Shown here: positions 1-16,610 of the stretch, piece by piece | How the letters are laid out: every line of letters starts with the position of its first letter | Position numbering within the stretch: the first letter of the stretch is position 1 | Source: Tribonema minus | Taxonomy: Eukaryota; Sar; Xanthophyceae; Tribonematales; Tribonemataceae | NCBI GenBank assembly: GCA_017506865.1 | Contig: JAFCMP010000156.1 | Span: 62,001-126,000, forward strand | Length of the DNA: 64,000 nt | Direction of reading: 5' to 3' | Notes under the pieces: generated by a model | Databases searched by the model: none | What the model was told of the DNA's origin: nothing | What the model saw: the letters and a program-made list of their open reading frames with translations, nothing else | Made by a program: the position numbers and the translations under genes

Positions 1-4972
<4,972 letters not shown>

Positions 4973-5212
4973 TGCAACAGCGCTCAGCTATAAGTTATCA
5001 CGCGCCAAGTGGCCAGCGCAAACACCACTGGCAGTTGCAGCCTCAAGTTATTGGCACAACGCACGCGCTGCCAGTACAGCAGGTAGCTGTCGACATGCAC
5101 CAGAGCGTGTCAGCATAGCAGCCTGTTACTGCGGGCGTTTTGTAGTATGGCAAGACAAGCGTAGCAGCAGTGGGGGACAACCAGAAAACCAGTGTGCAGG
5201 TGCCCCTTTTCA

Positions 5213-5217
5213 TGTAA
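5213..5217 (+). promoter_or_regulatory. Possible TGTAA polyadenylation signal of MetAP2
   Basis: TGTAA lies about 240 bp after the MetAP2 stop codon. UGUAA is the usual poly(A) signal in chlorophyte algae. The motif is short, so this is only a candidate. Confidence 0.25.
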
Positions 5218-5624
5218 ACCTACGATGCGGCGTCCATCTGTTCAATATGAGCAAGGCATTGTGCCATACATCAAATTGCATGGTCTGCGATACGTTTTTC
5301 CGCTATGCTGTGCCTGGTTCCATGCAATGCATGCGTTGTGCGCCGCCAGCTGCCGCTGTGGTGGTGCATCATGCATGGAGTTGCTCTCAACTGCAATTCA
5401 TAATTTCACAGCGTTTATCTCATGTAGCGGCCATGATGATGGGGGGGGGGGCACATGGAGGAGGACGTAGGGGAGGATCCTGAGATGCCATTTGGCGGCG
5501 GCGGCGTTTGAGCGGTTGTCGTTGAGACACTTTCAGAAGTCACACGACATGCAGATTCCGTACAGCAGCATCAAGTTTGACCATCATCTGGGCTTTTTCG
5601 CGCCCTGAGCGAGAATTAATGAAA

Positions 5625-5640
5625 AGTACTTCGAAGTACA
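5625..5640. repeat. Recurrent palindrome TACTTCGAAGTA (one of five)
   Basis: AGTACTTCGAAGTACA here. The core TACTTCGAAGTA or CACTTCGAAGTA also occurs near 43432, 53099, 57170 and 63621, always outside the inferred coding exons. Confidence 0.8.
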
Positions 5641-7106
5641 TGTCAACCGTGTCAAGGCCAATGGGGGCTGTGCACCCATGCAAGAGGCTCGCTCTGGGCA
5701 ACTGCAAGAGCGCAAGAAGAAAAGCACTGTGTGATTGAAGGCAGCAAGCAGTGAACATCAACCATTGGGGATTTCTTCTGGTTGTGCCTGTGGAGCATCT
5801 GAAGTGCTGCGTCACCCTGGGCGGAAGACAAAGTTAAAATACAGTGCACCGTTGCTGACAGCTGCTAGCGCCTAGGCGCCGCAGCAGCAGGTGCCGCAAG
5901 ACCTCCTGCAGCAACTGTACATGACATGACATTGACCTCACCTCAGGTGTGAAGAATTCAACCAGACACAAACGTGAGGTTTGAGTTCAGACATGAACTT
6001 GAGGTTGAGGCTTGCGAAAGGCTCAGCTTCAACTTCATCTCGAGGAACACGTTGACGTTGCAACGCGGACTCGCTGCTAAGGTCTAGATGGGGCTTTGCG
6101 CGCAGATCAGTACAGCCAGACACCATCTGCAAACGTTTGTGAGCGGGCATGGCCGTGCTTGAAGTCTGCAACTAAGCAAGGGGTCAGCCTGCTCTCATGC
6201 ATACACAAACATGGCATATGTGGATACATTGTAGAATGATTCACTGTGGAGACAGAGTTTGCATACACTTACAACCCCAAGCGTTTTCGTACACTTACAG
6301 CCCCAAGTGCTTATACAGCCACCTGCAATTGTTAACTTACCCGAGCTGGCTGACTACGGCCCTAGACCTAGGCTTCGCAAAGACTGGTGCCAAAAGATGC
6401 GAGCATGGAGGGGCTGGGGGGGGGGGGGGGGTACGACACAAGACGAGGGGTACGATGCATCAAATAAAGGCATTGCGGTAGAGGCGACCTTGCAGTGGAG
6501 GCTGAGTTGCACACAAAACAGACACACTTCAAATCTCTACAGCTCCAGCATATTTGTGCACGCAGTCGATCACACAGCTTAGCTACAGCAGACAACAAGA
6601 GGGCACTTGGAAATGAAAGTAGGTGGGCGATGAGCATACATTTCATTTGTTGTGTGCACCTGCATGGTCTACAAAACCTGTTGCAACGTAGAGCTGCTGC
6701 TCACTACCCTGTTGCACCACACCCGCAGAGCCAGACATCAAGGGGACAAATGCAAAATATTGTAGTCTGGCCACCGGCAAGTGTAACTGCCGTAACCGTC
6801 AAGCGTGCAAACGGCAATGAGCATGTAATTGCCATATGCTCCAACAGTCCAGCCAAAATTATCAAAGCATCTGCTGAAACCATTCACTACCAGGCATCTG
6901 CTGGCAGTTCAGCAAAACCCTTGCGAACCGCACGCACTGCACAGGCTGTGTGAACTGCTGACCCGTATACACTTCGCGCAGTTGGTACTGCGGCCAGTGG
7001 GCAATGCGACAACCGTTGATGTGCAGGCTGTGGAGCGTTGAAGGCAGCACCTCCATCAAAGGCTGTGCATCAGCATTACCTTGCTCTGTCCAGTATGTCA
7101 AGTGCG

Positions 7107-8254
7107 CTAGAAGAAGGGGCCAGAAGTGGGCAGCCACGGTGGAGCCATGACTGGGTTCCATGAGAGCGACAGTGAGCGCAGCCTATCTGGGTATTGCACG
7201 ACATCATGACGGCGATTGTCTAGCTCGAGCGCCTCCAAGGTGTCAGGCAGCGTTGGTAGCTGACGGCCGTACTCGCTCATCCTAAGCACACGCAGCCGTG
7301 GCGGCAGACTTTCTAGTTGATCACATCCTACCAACGTAGGCTCCTCCAGGCTTTCTGGCAACATTTCAGCAGAGATGTCAATCGATTGGTCACCATATAG
7401 GTTCCCCAGAGCAAACGACTTGAGGCTTGAAGGCAGCCCATGTGTAAAAACAGCTTCGATGCCGGACGACATGATGGAGACTCGACGCAGCGTCAATGGT
7501 AGCCTCTCAAAAATCAGTTGCCCTTCCGCGAAGCAGTTTTCTAGCTCAAGAGCGAACAACTGCTCAGGTAGGGGGGTCATCAGGATACGGCCTTCTGGAA
7601 CCTCAAATTCGAAAGAACAGTTGATGAACCTCAGCGTCGCCACCACTGGTGACAGCAGGAGCTGTATTGGCTCCCATGAATCCATGGCCCAGTTTTCTAG
7701 CTCGATGATCTTCAGTGCCCTCGGGGTGCGCACATCAGTGCTGAGCAGAGACGTTAATCTGGGAGCTCCCTTGTTGGTGAAGGACCGCAGAAACACAGAT
7801 CTTCCAGCTGCGGCGCATTGCTGATGATGGCGCTGTGTTCCCAAGGAAGGCTTGAACATCGCTTTCAACAAAGTCTTCTTCGTCTTCGAGAGACATGCTG
7901 AGATGGGCGCATCGCAGACCCCCCCCCCCGGAGGGCAGGGGCGTCAGCCTTCCCTTGAAGTTGACAAGGTCTAGCTGGACAGTGGTCTCGCAAAGGGCCA
8001 CGGTGTAGGGGTAGTTGGTGAAGGTACCTTCCAATTCCACGCTCAGCGGCCGCTTGGTGATGCCTCCGAGGATGTTTGTCACCGCTGTTGGGTTGATGTG
8101 TGTTTGTCGCTAGTAGCCGCGCTTTAACGAAAGGAACAGCAGCGGTACACAGCTCCCGTGAGAGACTCCAGCCCTCCTTCGGCAGCAGACGATTGGCTGC
8201 CAGCACTTGAAACAAGGGGTCTAGAAAAGAAAAGTGGGGTCGCAACTTCCCCAA
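7107..8254 (-). pseudogene. Leucine-rich-repeat protein, frame-broken copy
   Basis: Three overlapping minus-strand frames together read as one leucine-rich protein. The N-terminal part (8254 to about 8090) has no ATG. The middle frame is 8082-7735 and the C-terminal frame is 7871-7107, ending in TAG. The last 250 residues hold repeats of the LPxxLxxLxL type, such as LPDTLEALEL, LPPRLRVLRM and LPSSLKSFAL. These resemble FNIP or short LRR repeats that usually mediate protein binding. The frames change near 8090 and again near 7800; neither point shows a convincing intron. A run of about ten C lies at 7919. Either this is a decayed family member or the assembly has indels at homopolymers. An inverted fragment of its upstream end lies at about 8640-8750. 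The precise function is unknown. Confidence 0.55.
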
Positions 8255-8750
8255 ATCCCCGGTACTAAACGCGTGCCAACTCAGCCCTACAAAAGCGCGG
8301 CATCACGATATAAAAAAGGCTTTTTTTTATTCAATTAGCACTACGAAAACCACGTTTTGCACTACGCGCGCATTAAGGGGTGCAACCCTGCAATTCTCGT
8401 ATGCGGCCTTGCATGGCAGCAACAAGGGGCGCTGTGAACTTTTCTCCGGGTTAGGGGTCCCGGTTGGCGAGAGCACTCTTTCAGGAGGACTTTGGGGGGG
8501 TCTGCCGACCAAGCAGCAGTAAACAAATGAACCGTGCTCGTCTTACACGCCACCTTATGAGGTGCGACCGGGTGGGTTAGAACGCCAGATAATCAGTCTC
8601 CAACATCTCTTAAGGTTGCGTAGGCAATAGTGGCGTATAAACAACACACGCGTGCAAAAGCGTTTTTGTAGGGATGGTCTGACCACGGTTTTCGGGGAGT
8701 TGCGTCCCCACTTTTCTTCTCTAGACCCCCTTGCTTGAAATACTCGGATA
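8207..8750. repeat. Inverted repeat: two divergent copies of the LRR gene's 5' end
   Basis: About 8207-8300 and the reverse complement of about 8640-8750 are clearly related. They share CAAGGGG-TCTAGA-AAGAAAAGTGGGG-CGCAACT-CCCC blocks and a CCCTACAAAA-GCG block. The left copy is the start of the minus-strand LRR gene. The right copy, on the plus strand, reads GELRPHFSSLDPLA and then stops. The two face away from each other across about 350 bp. Confidence 0.7.
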
Positions 8751-8940
8751 GTGTGCAGTCCTGGAGCAGGCTGAGGAGGAGCCGGTGGGATCATGACACA
8801 CAAGACACAATGTGCGAGCATTTTATTCACCCCCCTTAAGGGCCACCCTGGGCACCAACCCTCCATTCGGGTGACCGGGGGGCAGGCTGGCACGATGGAC
8901 GCATGGCTTGCCTGAGCCACTTTTTTTTTCTGTGCCTCAG

Positions 8941-9933
8941 GTCAGAGCACCAAGTGGGTCTGTGTGTGGCCATTGGACCATGTATGGTGATGAAAAGAAA
9001 ATTGAAAGTGGTGGTGACACCAGCAGTATTTCAGCAGGCAGCAGTCATAACGGCACCAGCAGCAGTGGTAGATGGGTAAGCGTCGACAACGGCAGTAGCA
9101 TTCAGGGCTTGTGCGCCGTGATCGTCGACAAGTGTGATGGCGGCGGTGGCGCTGCCAGCCGTGTACAAGTGGAGCTGCAGGGGCATGGCGCAGCAAGTGA
9201 CGATAGGGGGGGCAAAGGCAGCAATGCAGGGGATGAGTCTCTAACACCTGGTGCATTCGGTGGCAGTGCTGCACCGCAACCACAGCACCAGCCTGACTCA
9301 GCGGCGGCCACTGCTTACAGCCTCGTCGTTGTCATGCAGATGGACCCGGCAGGGAATGCGTCGACATCGCGAAGCACCAATCACGTCACGGGCCCTGATG
9401 GCCAGCGCTACCGCAACCGCAGCACCTATGATGCCGGTTTCCGAGTTCGGCTTCATGCGCACCGGGGTGACCAGTGCACCGGGACGTCAGGCAGGCGATG
9501 GTTCAACGCCTCGGAGCCAGGGGGGGATGCTGGCTTGGACAACTTCTTGAACTGGGCGCGACTCGTCTTGGACGCAGGGCTCGTGCACCCCGACGATGCG
9601 CACATGTGGGCCTCCACCTTCATTGAAGTGGAAGGAGGCGGACGGGGCAGGTACCTGATATCTGCTGCTGACAGCACGTGGCGCACCGTCGTCAGTTGGG
9701 CGCCTGTGAGCCAGGGCAACCACCGTGGTGACCGTGCGCGGCGCCTAGCACATGCGCAGCCCGACGCCGGTGCTGATTCAAGTGCGGGTGCGTGTGCAAG
9801 TGAAAGCGGATGTGACGAAGATCACAGTTGTTGCAGCAGCGAGGACCAGCCGGAACTGCTTGCTATCGCGTCATTTGGTTCGACGATGGGTCGTGCATTG
9901 GGCTCATCAAATAGATTCAGGTACAGCACTTGA
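8941..9933 (+). CDS. Unidentified exon-like ORF, Gly/Ser-rich
   Basis: A single open frame follows a pyrimidine-rich stretch ending in CTGTGCCTCAG, a good splice acceptor. The first inner ATG is at 8981 (MYGDEKK). It ends at TGA 9931, though a donor-like CAG|GTACAG at 9920 could splice it onward. The first 170 residues are Gly/Ser/Ala-rich with poly-Ser patches and look disordered. The stretch from about residue 175 to 265 looks more ordered and has several Trp residues (RRWFNASEPGG, FLNWARLVLDAGL, DAHMWASTFIEVEGGG, RYLISAADSTWRTVVSW). I do not recognise a family. The long open frame and composition favour real coding sequence, but the gene structure is unknown. Confidence 0.45.
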   Translation, partial: VRAPSGSVCGHWTMYGDEKKIESGGDTSSISAGSSHNGTSSSGRWVSVDNGSSIQGLCAVIVDKCDGGGGAASRVQVELQGHGAASDDRGGKGSNAGDESLTPGAFGGSAAPQPQHQPDSAAATAYSLVVVMQMDPAGNASTSRSTNHVTGPDGQRYRNRSTYDAGFRVRLHAHRGDQCTGTSGRRWFNASEPGGDAGLDNFLNWARLVLDAGLVHPDDAHMWASTFIEVEGGGRGRYLISAADSTWRTVVSWAPVSQGNHRGDRARRLAHAQPDAGADSSAGACASESGCDEDHSCCSSEDQPELLAIASFGSTMGRALGSSNRFRYST

Positions 9934-11095
9934 TTTGCATGGTGCAACTATGCAGGTACGAGCGCGCAGCCAGCAACAGCTGTCACACTGACTGAACGAC
10001 TGCGCTTTCCGTGGTAATTACTGGTGGTGCACGTGTATTCGACATGCAGGCGAACCCAATGATGCCGAAGATGTTGTGTTGCAGTCAGATGTGCTATCGA
10101 CACTATCTGTGCATTAACCGCAGCTGTCAGCATATATACAGCCAGCATGCTGCATGTGACACTTCACGCTCCTTGAGCATTAACAGCAACACATCTGCCA
10201 GAGATGTACACATGAGAATATGAGTACACAAGCCATGACCTTGCCAAATAGTTGCACACTGTGACCCTCCTGTACCACATGCCGTACAGCCCCTCCACGT
10301 CAAGCACACAAAACGACCGGTCGCGCTCGCGGCCCTTTTTGATACGAGAATATGAGTACAATTTAGGATTGACATGCAGTCAGGTGCACTGAGTTATCCT
10401 TTTGTCTGTTCAACTGCTCATCTCAGTTTCCTGCTGCTCATCTGCTTCATACATAGCTGACCACTGCACCAGTACACTATCACTTGTACAACCTGCATGC
10501 GCCAGGCGTCTTTGCGAAGTTGGCCATGCGCGCTGTGCGCACGAGAGCGCATTTGCCTACAACAACTCCTAAGGTGGTCAATAGTTGTAAGTTACACATG
10601 TAATAGTGACACAATGCGTCTGATGGATGCAAGCGCGCCATCACGAGAGGGTACAGAGAGTAAACAACAAGATGGAGAGTCAGGAATCAGTATAAACCAC
10701 GCACTTGCTATTGCCCCCCCCCCCTGTGAAGTGTCCCCCTTTGAAGCGTCCCCCTGTAAAGCATTGGTGCACAAATCTGCGTTGGCAATGCCACAACACT
10801 GTCACAGCGTAAACTGCGAGCACAATCCCCAATGCGTGTTGTAGACACCGCAGAGGTCAAGCGCGAAGCTCCTTCCTGTCCCAACCCTCAGCGGCAAACA
10901 CCAAATCTTATCCTGGTGTTGGAGTTGTAGACCGCGGACAGCGCGCATACAGCTGCAAGCATCGGTATCTGCTGTAATTGCCAGACAAAGCTATCAGCAG
11001 TGACCGGGTGCCGTCGCTGACAGGAACGCCGTGCCAACATGCCGTCATCCCGAGTACAGCCATCACGTCATCCCGAGCACAGCCATCACCCCTGT
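9934..11095. other. Intergenic, no gene recognised
   Basis: No supported exon. The word GAGAATATGAGTACA occurs twice (near 10214 and 10347). A TGTAA on the minus strand at about 10592-10596 could serve the minus-strand gene ending at 11096. A homopolymer of about ten C lies at 10717. Confidence 0.4.
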
Positions 11096-12786
11096 TCATG
11101 TGCGCGCCGTAATGGATACCAGAGACACGGGTGCGCCGTAAGCCTCAAAGTGCTCTACATAGTCAGGGTCAGCGTACTGACGTATCTGATCCCCATTGGC
11201 CCAGAGTCCCCTGACGAGTTCCAGCGCATGCGTCTTGTTCTTGGGGGTTCCGTACAAGAAGTCCCCCCTGTCGTCAACGGTCAGGTGCTGCGCAATCCAT
11301 CAATGTCAACAAAGCAGGTATGTATTAGACGGTGACAGTATGCTATCAGACATGTTGCATCCCTTCTGATATACGCCAAAGAATGCGCCCGAGGACAGTC
11401 GCGTCAACCCCACACTCAACCACTCGCAGGCAGCACGAAAGACGGCATTATGATACCAGAGAGATAATGGTCAGTGCACAGCTTATGGGGGCACCAATCA
11501 ATCATGACGCGCGGCACCACAGACAGCACGCAAGTCAGGCAAGGGCCAGCGCTCCCATCAACATTTCAGCAAGTGAATCCACACAAACCGACCACACGCA
11601 TGGCAATGTGGTGACAGCAGGAATGTCAACCTGTGTTTCTCAAAGTTGCACTCACCATGATCTCTGGCGCTCCCATCTGCCACAGGTTGCGCTTCTCATG
11701 CGTCAATCGCATCCCCTCTGCCCAAGTCCTCACATCCTCAGGCGCCTTGCACTTGTTGAGTGCTGCAGCAAGCAGCAACAACAAAGGAGAGAGGTCAACA
11801 GATGCAGGCAACAACATGCGGTGCTGTTAGTCATGAGGACATGCCACATTCTGTCAATGGCCACTATTGGCGTCGAATGATGCTGCATGTTGCCGAGGTG
11901 TTAATATGTGCTACGTCAACGCTGAGACATGGGGAGCATGCGCGTCACATGCCATATGCATCACGCAGTCACTGTTCACAGTGATTCCAAGAGTATTCCA
12001 GGACTTGCTGCTGTAGATTGTCACCATTGTGTATACTGCAATGTGTGTCGTGCAACGGAGCGCCGCTGCGCCAACTTCAACTTCGGCGCCAACAGCACCA
12101 AGAGCTTGAGCTCGTGCTGAACCACGCTCGCATTGACTGAATTGAGTTTAGGGGGACCAAACATCACATTGGTTTCAGTTGCCACAAGTGGCGTGTGTCG
12201 ACGCTGAGCTTGCGTGTTGTGCTATTGCTACCTCGTGGTGAACAAAGCTGCCATTGACTCATTTGAGCGGTTTGCGCAAAATGTCACGTTTGTTTCAATT
12301 GCCGCAGGTTGCGTCTATTGATGCAGCATGTTGCCCAGATATTGTTCTATGCTGCGTCAACACTGACTGTACCAAAAGCTTGGGCTTCTTGCCAATGAAA
12401 GAGCGACTGGTGATCCCCAACACGCTCACAGCATTCACATCACGGCCAGTCTCACGTAACCGTGATAGAGTGGGTGTGAAGCTCCCATTGTGCTTCATAC
12501 CTATCGTCGACTAAGAGCACTGGCTCCTACTGGCATATGGGGCGATGCCGACCAGCACCACTCACCGCGCTTGCTGCCGAGACGCGTCTTGAAGGCCCCA
12601 TCGTGCAGCTCCTCCCGTGTGATCTTGAGAACGGCATTGTAGACAGCCGCCTTGGCGCGTTTGTTGGGTGCCGCATCCAGGAAGTACACCTCTTGCTCGC
12701 CGGGCGCTGCGGTGAGCGCAAGGCCAGGCAGGGCCTTCGCGGCGGCGACGCGACGTACCACAGCGCGCACATGCTCCAGGTAGTCG
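11096..12786 (-). CDS. Unidentified gene, three C-terminal exons
   Basis: Three minus-strand exons join in phase: 12786-12566 (ends G|GTGAGT), 11762-11656 (acceptor CTGCAG, donor ATG|GTGAGT) and 11287-11096 (acceptor GCGCAG, stop TGA). The joined tail is about 170 residues. It includes DYLEHVRAVVRRVAAAK, GEQEVYFLDAAPNKRAK, CKAPEDVRTWAEGMRLTHEK and, near the end, DDRGDFLYGTPKNKTHALEL. It looks like a folded soluble protein without membrane segments. I do not recognise the family. No upstream exon was found before the inverted-repeat element at 13891, so the gene is either interrupted by the insertions to its right or is a duplicated 3' fragment. A 270-bp repeat lies on both sides of the first exon. 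Confidence 0.6.
12061..12346 (+). repeat. Dispersed 270-bp repeat, copy 1
   Basis: This is nearly identical to 13300-13540 and partly similar to 13027-13186. It contains GAGCTTGAGCTCGTGCTGAA at its start and GTTGCCCAGATATTGT at its end. Confidence 0.85.
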
Positions 12787-13026
12787 CTGGGGACAAGCGC
12801 ACCTTGCACCTAGTTGCCCTCCGTCCCTGTCCGGCAGCAGCGCCAGATCAGGCGGTGAGACGCTGTCACAGTTGGCACATATCAAACCAAGCATCACTAG
12901 CAACAAGCCGTGCCATCGCGTGGCACAGTGACTTATCCCACAGTGAGTCAATGAGTAGTGTAAGACCTGCTGCATGTTGTACCGTGTATGTACTGCAATG
13001 TACGTGACACAACAGACAGCCCAGTT

Positions 13027-13545
13027 GCGGCAACTTCAATTTCGGCGCCAACAGCACCGAGAGCTTGAGCTCGTGCTGAACCACGCTCGCCTTGATTCAG
13101 TTGAGTCTAGGGGCACAAATAGCACAATGATTTTAATGGCCACAAGTGGCGTCTATTTATGCCGCATGTTGCCCAGATATCATCATGTCGCTACGTGAAG
13201 AGCACACAGTTGCAGCGAGCACATGCCGGACCTGCAATGAGGTGCAATCTACATTCAACAAACAGCCCCGTTGAGCACCACAGGTACAGAATGCTTGAGC
13301 TCATGCTGAACCACGCTCGCATTGACTGAATTAAGTTTAGGGGAACCAAACATCACATTGGTTTCAGTTGCCACAAGTGGCGTGTGTCGACGCTGAGCTT
13401 GCGTGTTGTGCTATTGCTACCTCGTGGTGAACAAAGCTGCCATTGACTCATTTGAGCGGTTTGCGCAAAATGTCACGTTTGTTTCAATTGCCGCAGGTGG
13501 CGTCTATTGATGCAGCATGTTGCCCAGATATTGTGATGTGGTAGT
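13027..13545 (+). repeat. Dispersed 270-bp repeat, copies 2 and 3
   Basis: Copy 2 (13027-13186) is shortened and diverged. Copy 3 (13274-13545) is almost the same as copy 1 at 12061-12346. All three are in the same orientation, and copies 1 and 2/3 bracket the exon at 12566-12786. No coding capacity or terminal structure was seen. Confidence 0.85.
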
Positions 13546-13890
13546 ACGTCAACCAGCGTCAACCAGCGTGGTGATGCCACAGCGTGATTGGGCTCGTGTT
13601 GAAAACAAACAGGCTCTCATGTGTATGTTGCAGAAACAAGCTCTCAATGTTGTAGTGGACTCCTTGAACCTTCCGTACAGCACGAGACCACCCAGGTGCA
13701 ACCATGGCTTGGCTTGTGGAAAAGTCTGTGTTACGGGTTGTCCAGGGTCGTCAAGGCTGCTGCTTGCTGCTGCTCAACTCGCATGTTGCTGGCTGAACAG
13801 CAGCAGCGAAAGAGCGTCATGTAGTCAGTGGCAACCCAGGTATCGCAGTCTGAGAGTCGTAGTCAGGCACATGTACATCATGTACTTCCA

Positions 13891-16417
13891 CAGGCGGGAC
13901 GAGTAGAGTAACTGGAGTACGAGTGCTACTCTACTTTTTTGAAATCGAGTAGTGGAGTAGTACTCTATTGAGAGTGGCATTTTTGTGTAGAGTGGTCGAG
14001 TAGCACTCTAGTTGGCAGGCACTTTTAGAATCGAGTACGAGTAATTACTCCTTCTGAGCTGCCTTTTTTGTGTAGAGTTCGAGTACTTTACTCTAGTGTT
14101 CACTCTAGTACTCTAGTACTCTAGTACACTAGAGTATACTCTACAGATTATAGTACATACCCTACAGATTAGAGTGCATTATACATGTTTAGGAACATAT
14201 TGCATTCTTGCAAGCACGTTGTCCACTGCGCAGACAAAGGAGTCCTGAACGTAATGTACTTTTATTAATTTCGCTTCGCAAGGGGCGCGAAAAGCCCTCT
14301 CTGTGGATGTGCACTCAATGCAACATTCCTTCTCCGAAGAGAGACTCAAACGCAAACAGGCTTCCCCCTCTTCACACTACCACCAACACCCCACAACCAA
14401 ACCCTACTTAGGGTTGCCCAGCCGTGAGGCACACTTGTCCCGTCTTGGAAAAGATTTATGCAGGCCTGGGTCGCCTTTGACAGCGCCCAGAACTGAGGAC
14501 CATGCTGACACGTCTGAATCACGCCTCTAGGCAAAATGATCACTGGGCACCAGGCACTGGTGCTAAAGGTATCAATGCTGTTGCTACGAAGAGTCCGACC
14601 CAACCCCAACACCCCCCACCCAAACCCTGATTGGTCCCCACTATCATGCTGCACCAAAGTGCCTAAGCTACTGCCTCTACACGACCAGACCCACTTTAAG
14701 GCCTCCCGTGTCTCTGCCAAAATGGTCCTAACCGTGAACAGCTTTGTGCAGGCCTGGGCTACTGTTAGCAGCGCCCAGAACTGAGGACAATGGATATGGA
14801 TCACTAAGTGCCAGGCACTGGTGCTACAAAGGCTGATGCTGTCACTAAAGCAAGCATATCTACGAAAACCCGCCCTTCTATTTGCTAGTGTTACCCCCCC
14901 CGGTGTCCCCGGCCACACACTGGAACCCCTGCTGCGAACTCCTTCCTCCTGCTGCTCCTGCTCCTGCTCCTCCGCGCCGCTCCCGCCAAGCAGCTGCCGC
15001 CGCCTGCCCCGTTGCCGCGCACAGGCGCCGCTCTCTAACCACATTCCTTGGACAACACTCCGCAGAGTTGTATGACTAACAATCAAGGGTGCCGCGAGGC
15101 CCCAAGATAGTGTCCTTGTGTCGGTTGTGGGTTGAAGGCGTGCGCCATCGCCGGCGGCAGGGACGGCGGCAGAGAGGCTCCGGTCTTCGACGTTGTGGTT
15201 GCAGGTGTTGGCGTTCGCGTTGATGATCTTGGTGCAGCAGGCAGCAGGCTTGACACTCGGTCGCTGCGTCGGCGTCGGCCACCAGGCAGGCGAAGCCGCC
15301 ACCTGCCTGCGCCGTCGCCGCATCGCTAACCCTTCCCACGGACAAGACTCTGAAAGAGTGTGTGTAACAACAATCAAGGGTACCGCTAGGTCCCAAGATA
15401 GTGTCTAGATGTGAGGTGCTGGTAATGTACTACAGTAGGGTGGAGAGTGTGCAAAAACAAAACGCACATTTGGTACCCTGTTCTCAGCAAAAAGTGACAA
15501 ATATGCATATGTGCAGCTGCTACATAGACTGCTGTGAACGTCATTAGATCGCAAGCCGTTTGAAAATTTCAGCATTCTCAAAACTACGCAAGAGATATAT
15601 AGACAGAACCCATCATCGCTGCGCAGGCTCAACACAGTGTCAAACAGCTGCAGACAGCTACCGCCTGGCAAGAGCGTTGCTTCCCTTTGGACTAGTCAGT
15701 CACGATGCCTTCATAATCCCAAGGCAAGGCACGATTTGCAGAGGGGGCTTGGACACTGCGACAAGAGTAGAGTTTCACCGGACTCCTTCTCCAGCTGCTG
15801 CCGCTTCTCCACTCTGACGTTATCTAGAGCAATCGGCTTGACGACGCCGCCAGCGGGGAACGCACTGCGCCTGTTTCCACTGCAAATCACGTTGGTTCCT
15901 AGACAGGTTCCCCACGATCGATGCAGCCTTCGGCACAGCCAAAGGTTCCAGACTGAGCGCAGACGCCTATTCGGCGTCCGCGTCGTCAGTGCTAGCACTG
16001 GGTCTTCTACTGTGCCCTCTGCTGAGCTGTCGGTCGTGCAGTTGCCAAACTTCTGAAACTTCACGCACGCCAACTTGAAGTATGCAACAGTTGAAGTTGG
16101 TGCGAGGAGGTCGGCGGTGAGACGTAGTTTGGCCAGTAAGTACTCTTGCTGATAGAGTGACAGAGTGGCCTACTCCAATTGCATACCCAACGAGTAATAA
16201 TCACTCTTTCTCACTCTAACTGGACATCAACGTGTAGTTTTGTGATAGAGTACGAGTAGCCACTCTAATCGCCGCTGGATTTTTGAGGGAGTGACGAGTG
16301 TGCACTCGTTCCGGCTCGGCAAATTTGGTGTAGAGTAGGAGTAATCCACTCCTTGATGGTTACTCACTCTATTACTCTACTCTAGTTACTCTTTCTCACT
16401 CGTACTCGTCCCGCCTG
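13891..16417. mobile_element. Non-autonomous inverted-repeat element, hAT-like ends
   Basis: The left end starts CAGGCGGGACGAGTA and the right end finishes with its exact complement. Inward from each end runs about 280-300 bp of degenerate GAGTA/ACTCT repeats (13891-14170 and 16120-16417), so the single strand could fold back. CAG...CTG ends with GAGTAC-rich subterminal repeats resemble hAT-superfamily elements. No transposase was found. The interior instead holds direct repeats with a period near 290 bp. I could not find a clean 8-bp target duplication: the 8-mers outside the ends differ. It is therefore old, or its ends are misplaced by a few bases. Confidence 0.65.
14420..15410. repeat. 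Direct repeats of about 290 bp inside the inverted-repeat element
   Basis: Segments near 14455-14600 and 14745-14850 share GCAGGCCTGG, CAGCGCCCAGAACTGAGGAC and CCAGGCACTGGTGCTA. Segments near 14990-15115 and 15295-15405 share AACAATCAAGGG and CCCAAGATAGTGTC. A 343-codon minus-strand frame across this block simply follows the repeats. Confidence 0.75.
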
Positions 16418-16610
16418 TGCACATGTATCACATGCAAGCTAGTACCGTAGCAGAGTGGATGATACATTCGATAGAGCACAAAATGTCATTTGTGGCGATG
16501 GCAGGTGCTGTGGTTGTATCTACGTGTGCCGCTTGTCAGCTTTCGTGCAGCTTGTCATCTATACACTGAGCCATACGCTGTTGCGTCAGCGATGCCAAGA
16601 ATATTGCAGA

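Larger units (their letters stand above)
4973..7106. other. Intergenic, no gene recognised
   Basis: Apart from a possible MetAP2 3' UTR I see no supported exon here. It holds G homopolymers near 5440 and 6418, a palindromic TACTTCGAAGTA site near 5627, and short unrelated open frames on both strands. Confidence 0.5.

Noticed and set aside
12295-12498. Possible extra exon (GRDVNAVSVLGITSRSFIGKK) of the 11096-12786 gene
   Set aside because: The flanking exons join in phase without it, and its own ends give no matching phase.
14346-15377. 343-codon minus-strand ORF as a gene
   Set aside because: It spans 290-bp tandem repeats inside the inverted-repeat element and contains the same repeats in its translation. 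No family or splice context supports it.
13883-16425. 8-bp target-site duplication for the inverted-repeat element
   Set aside because: The flanking 8-mers (TACTTCCA and TGCACATG) do not match. A loose GCACATGTA similarity outside both ends is too irregular to claim.
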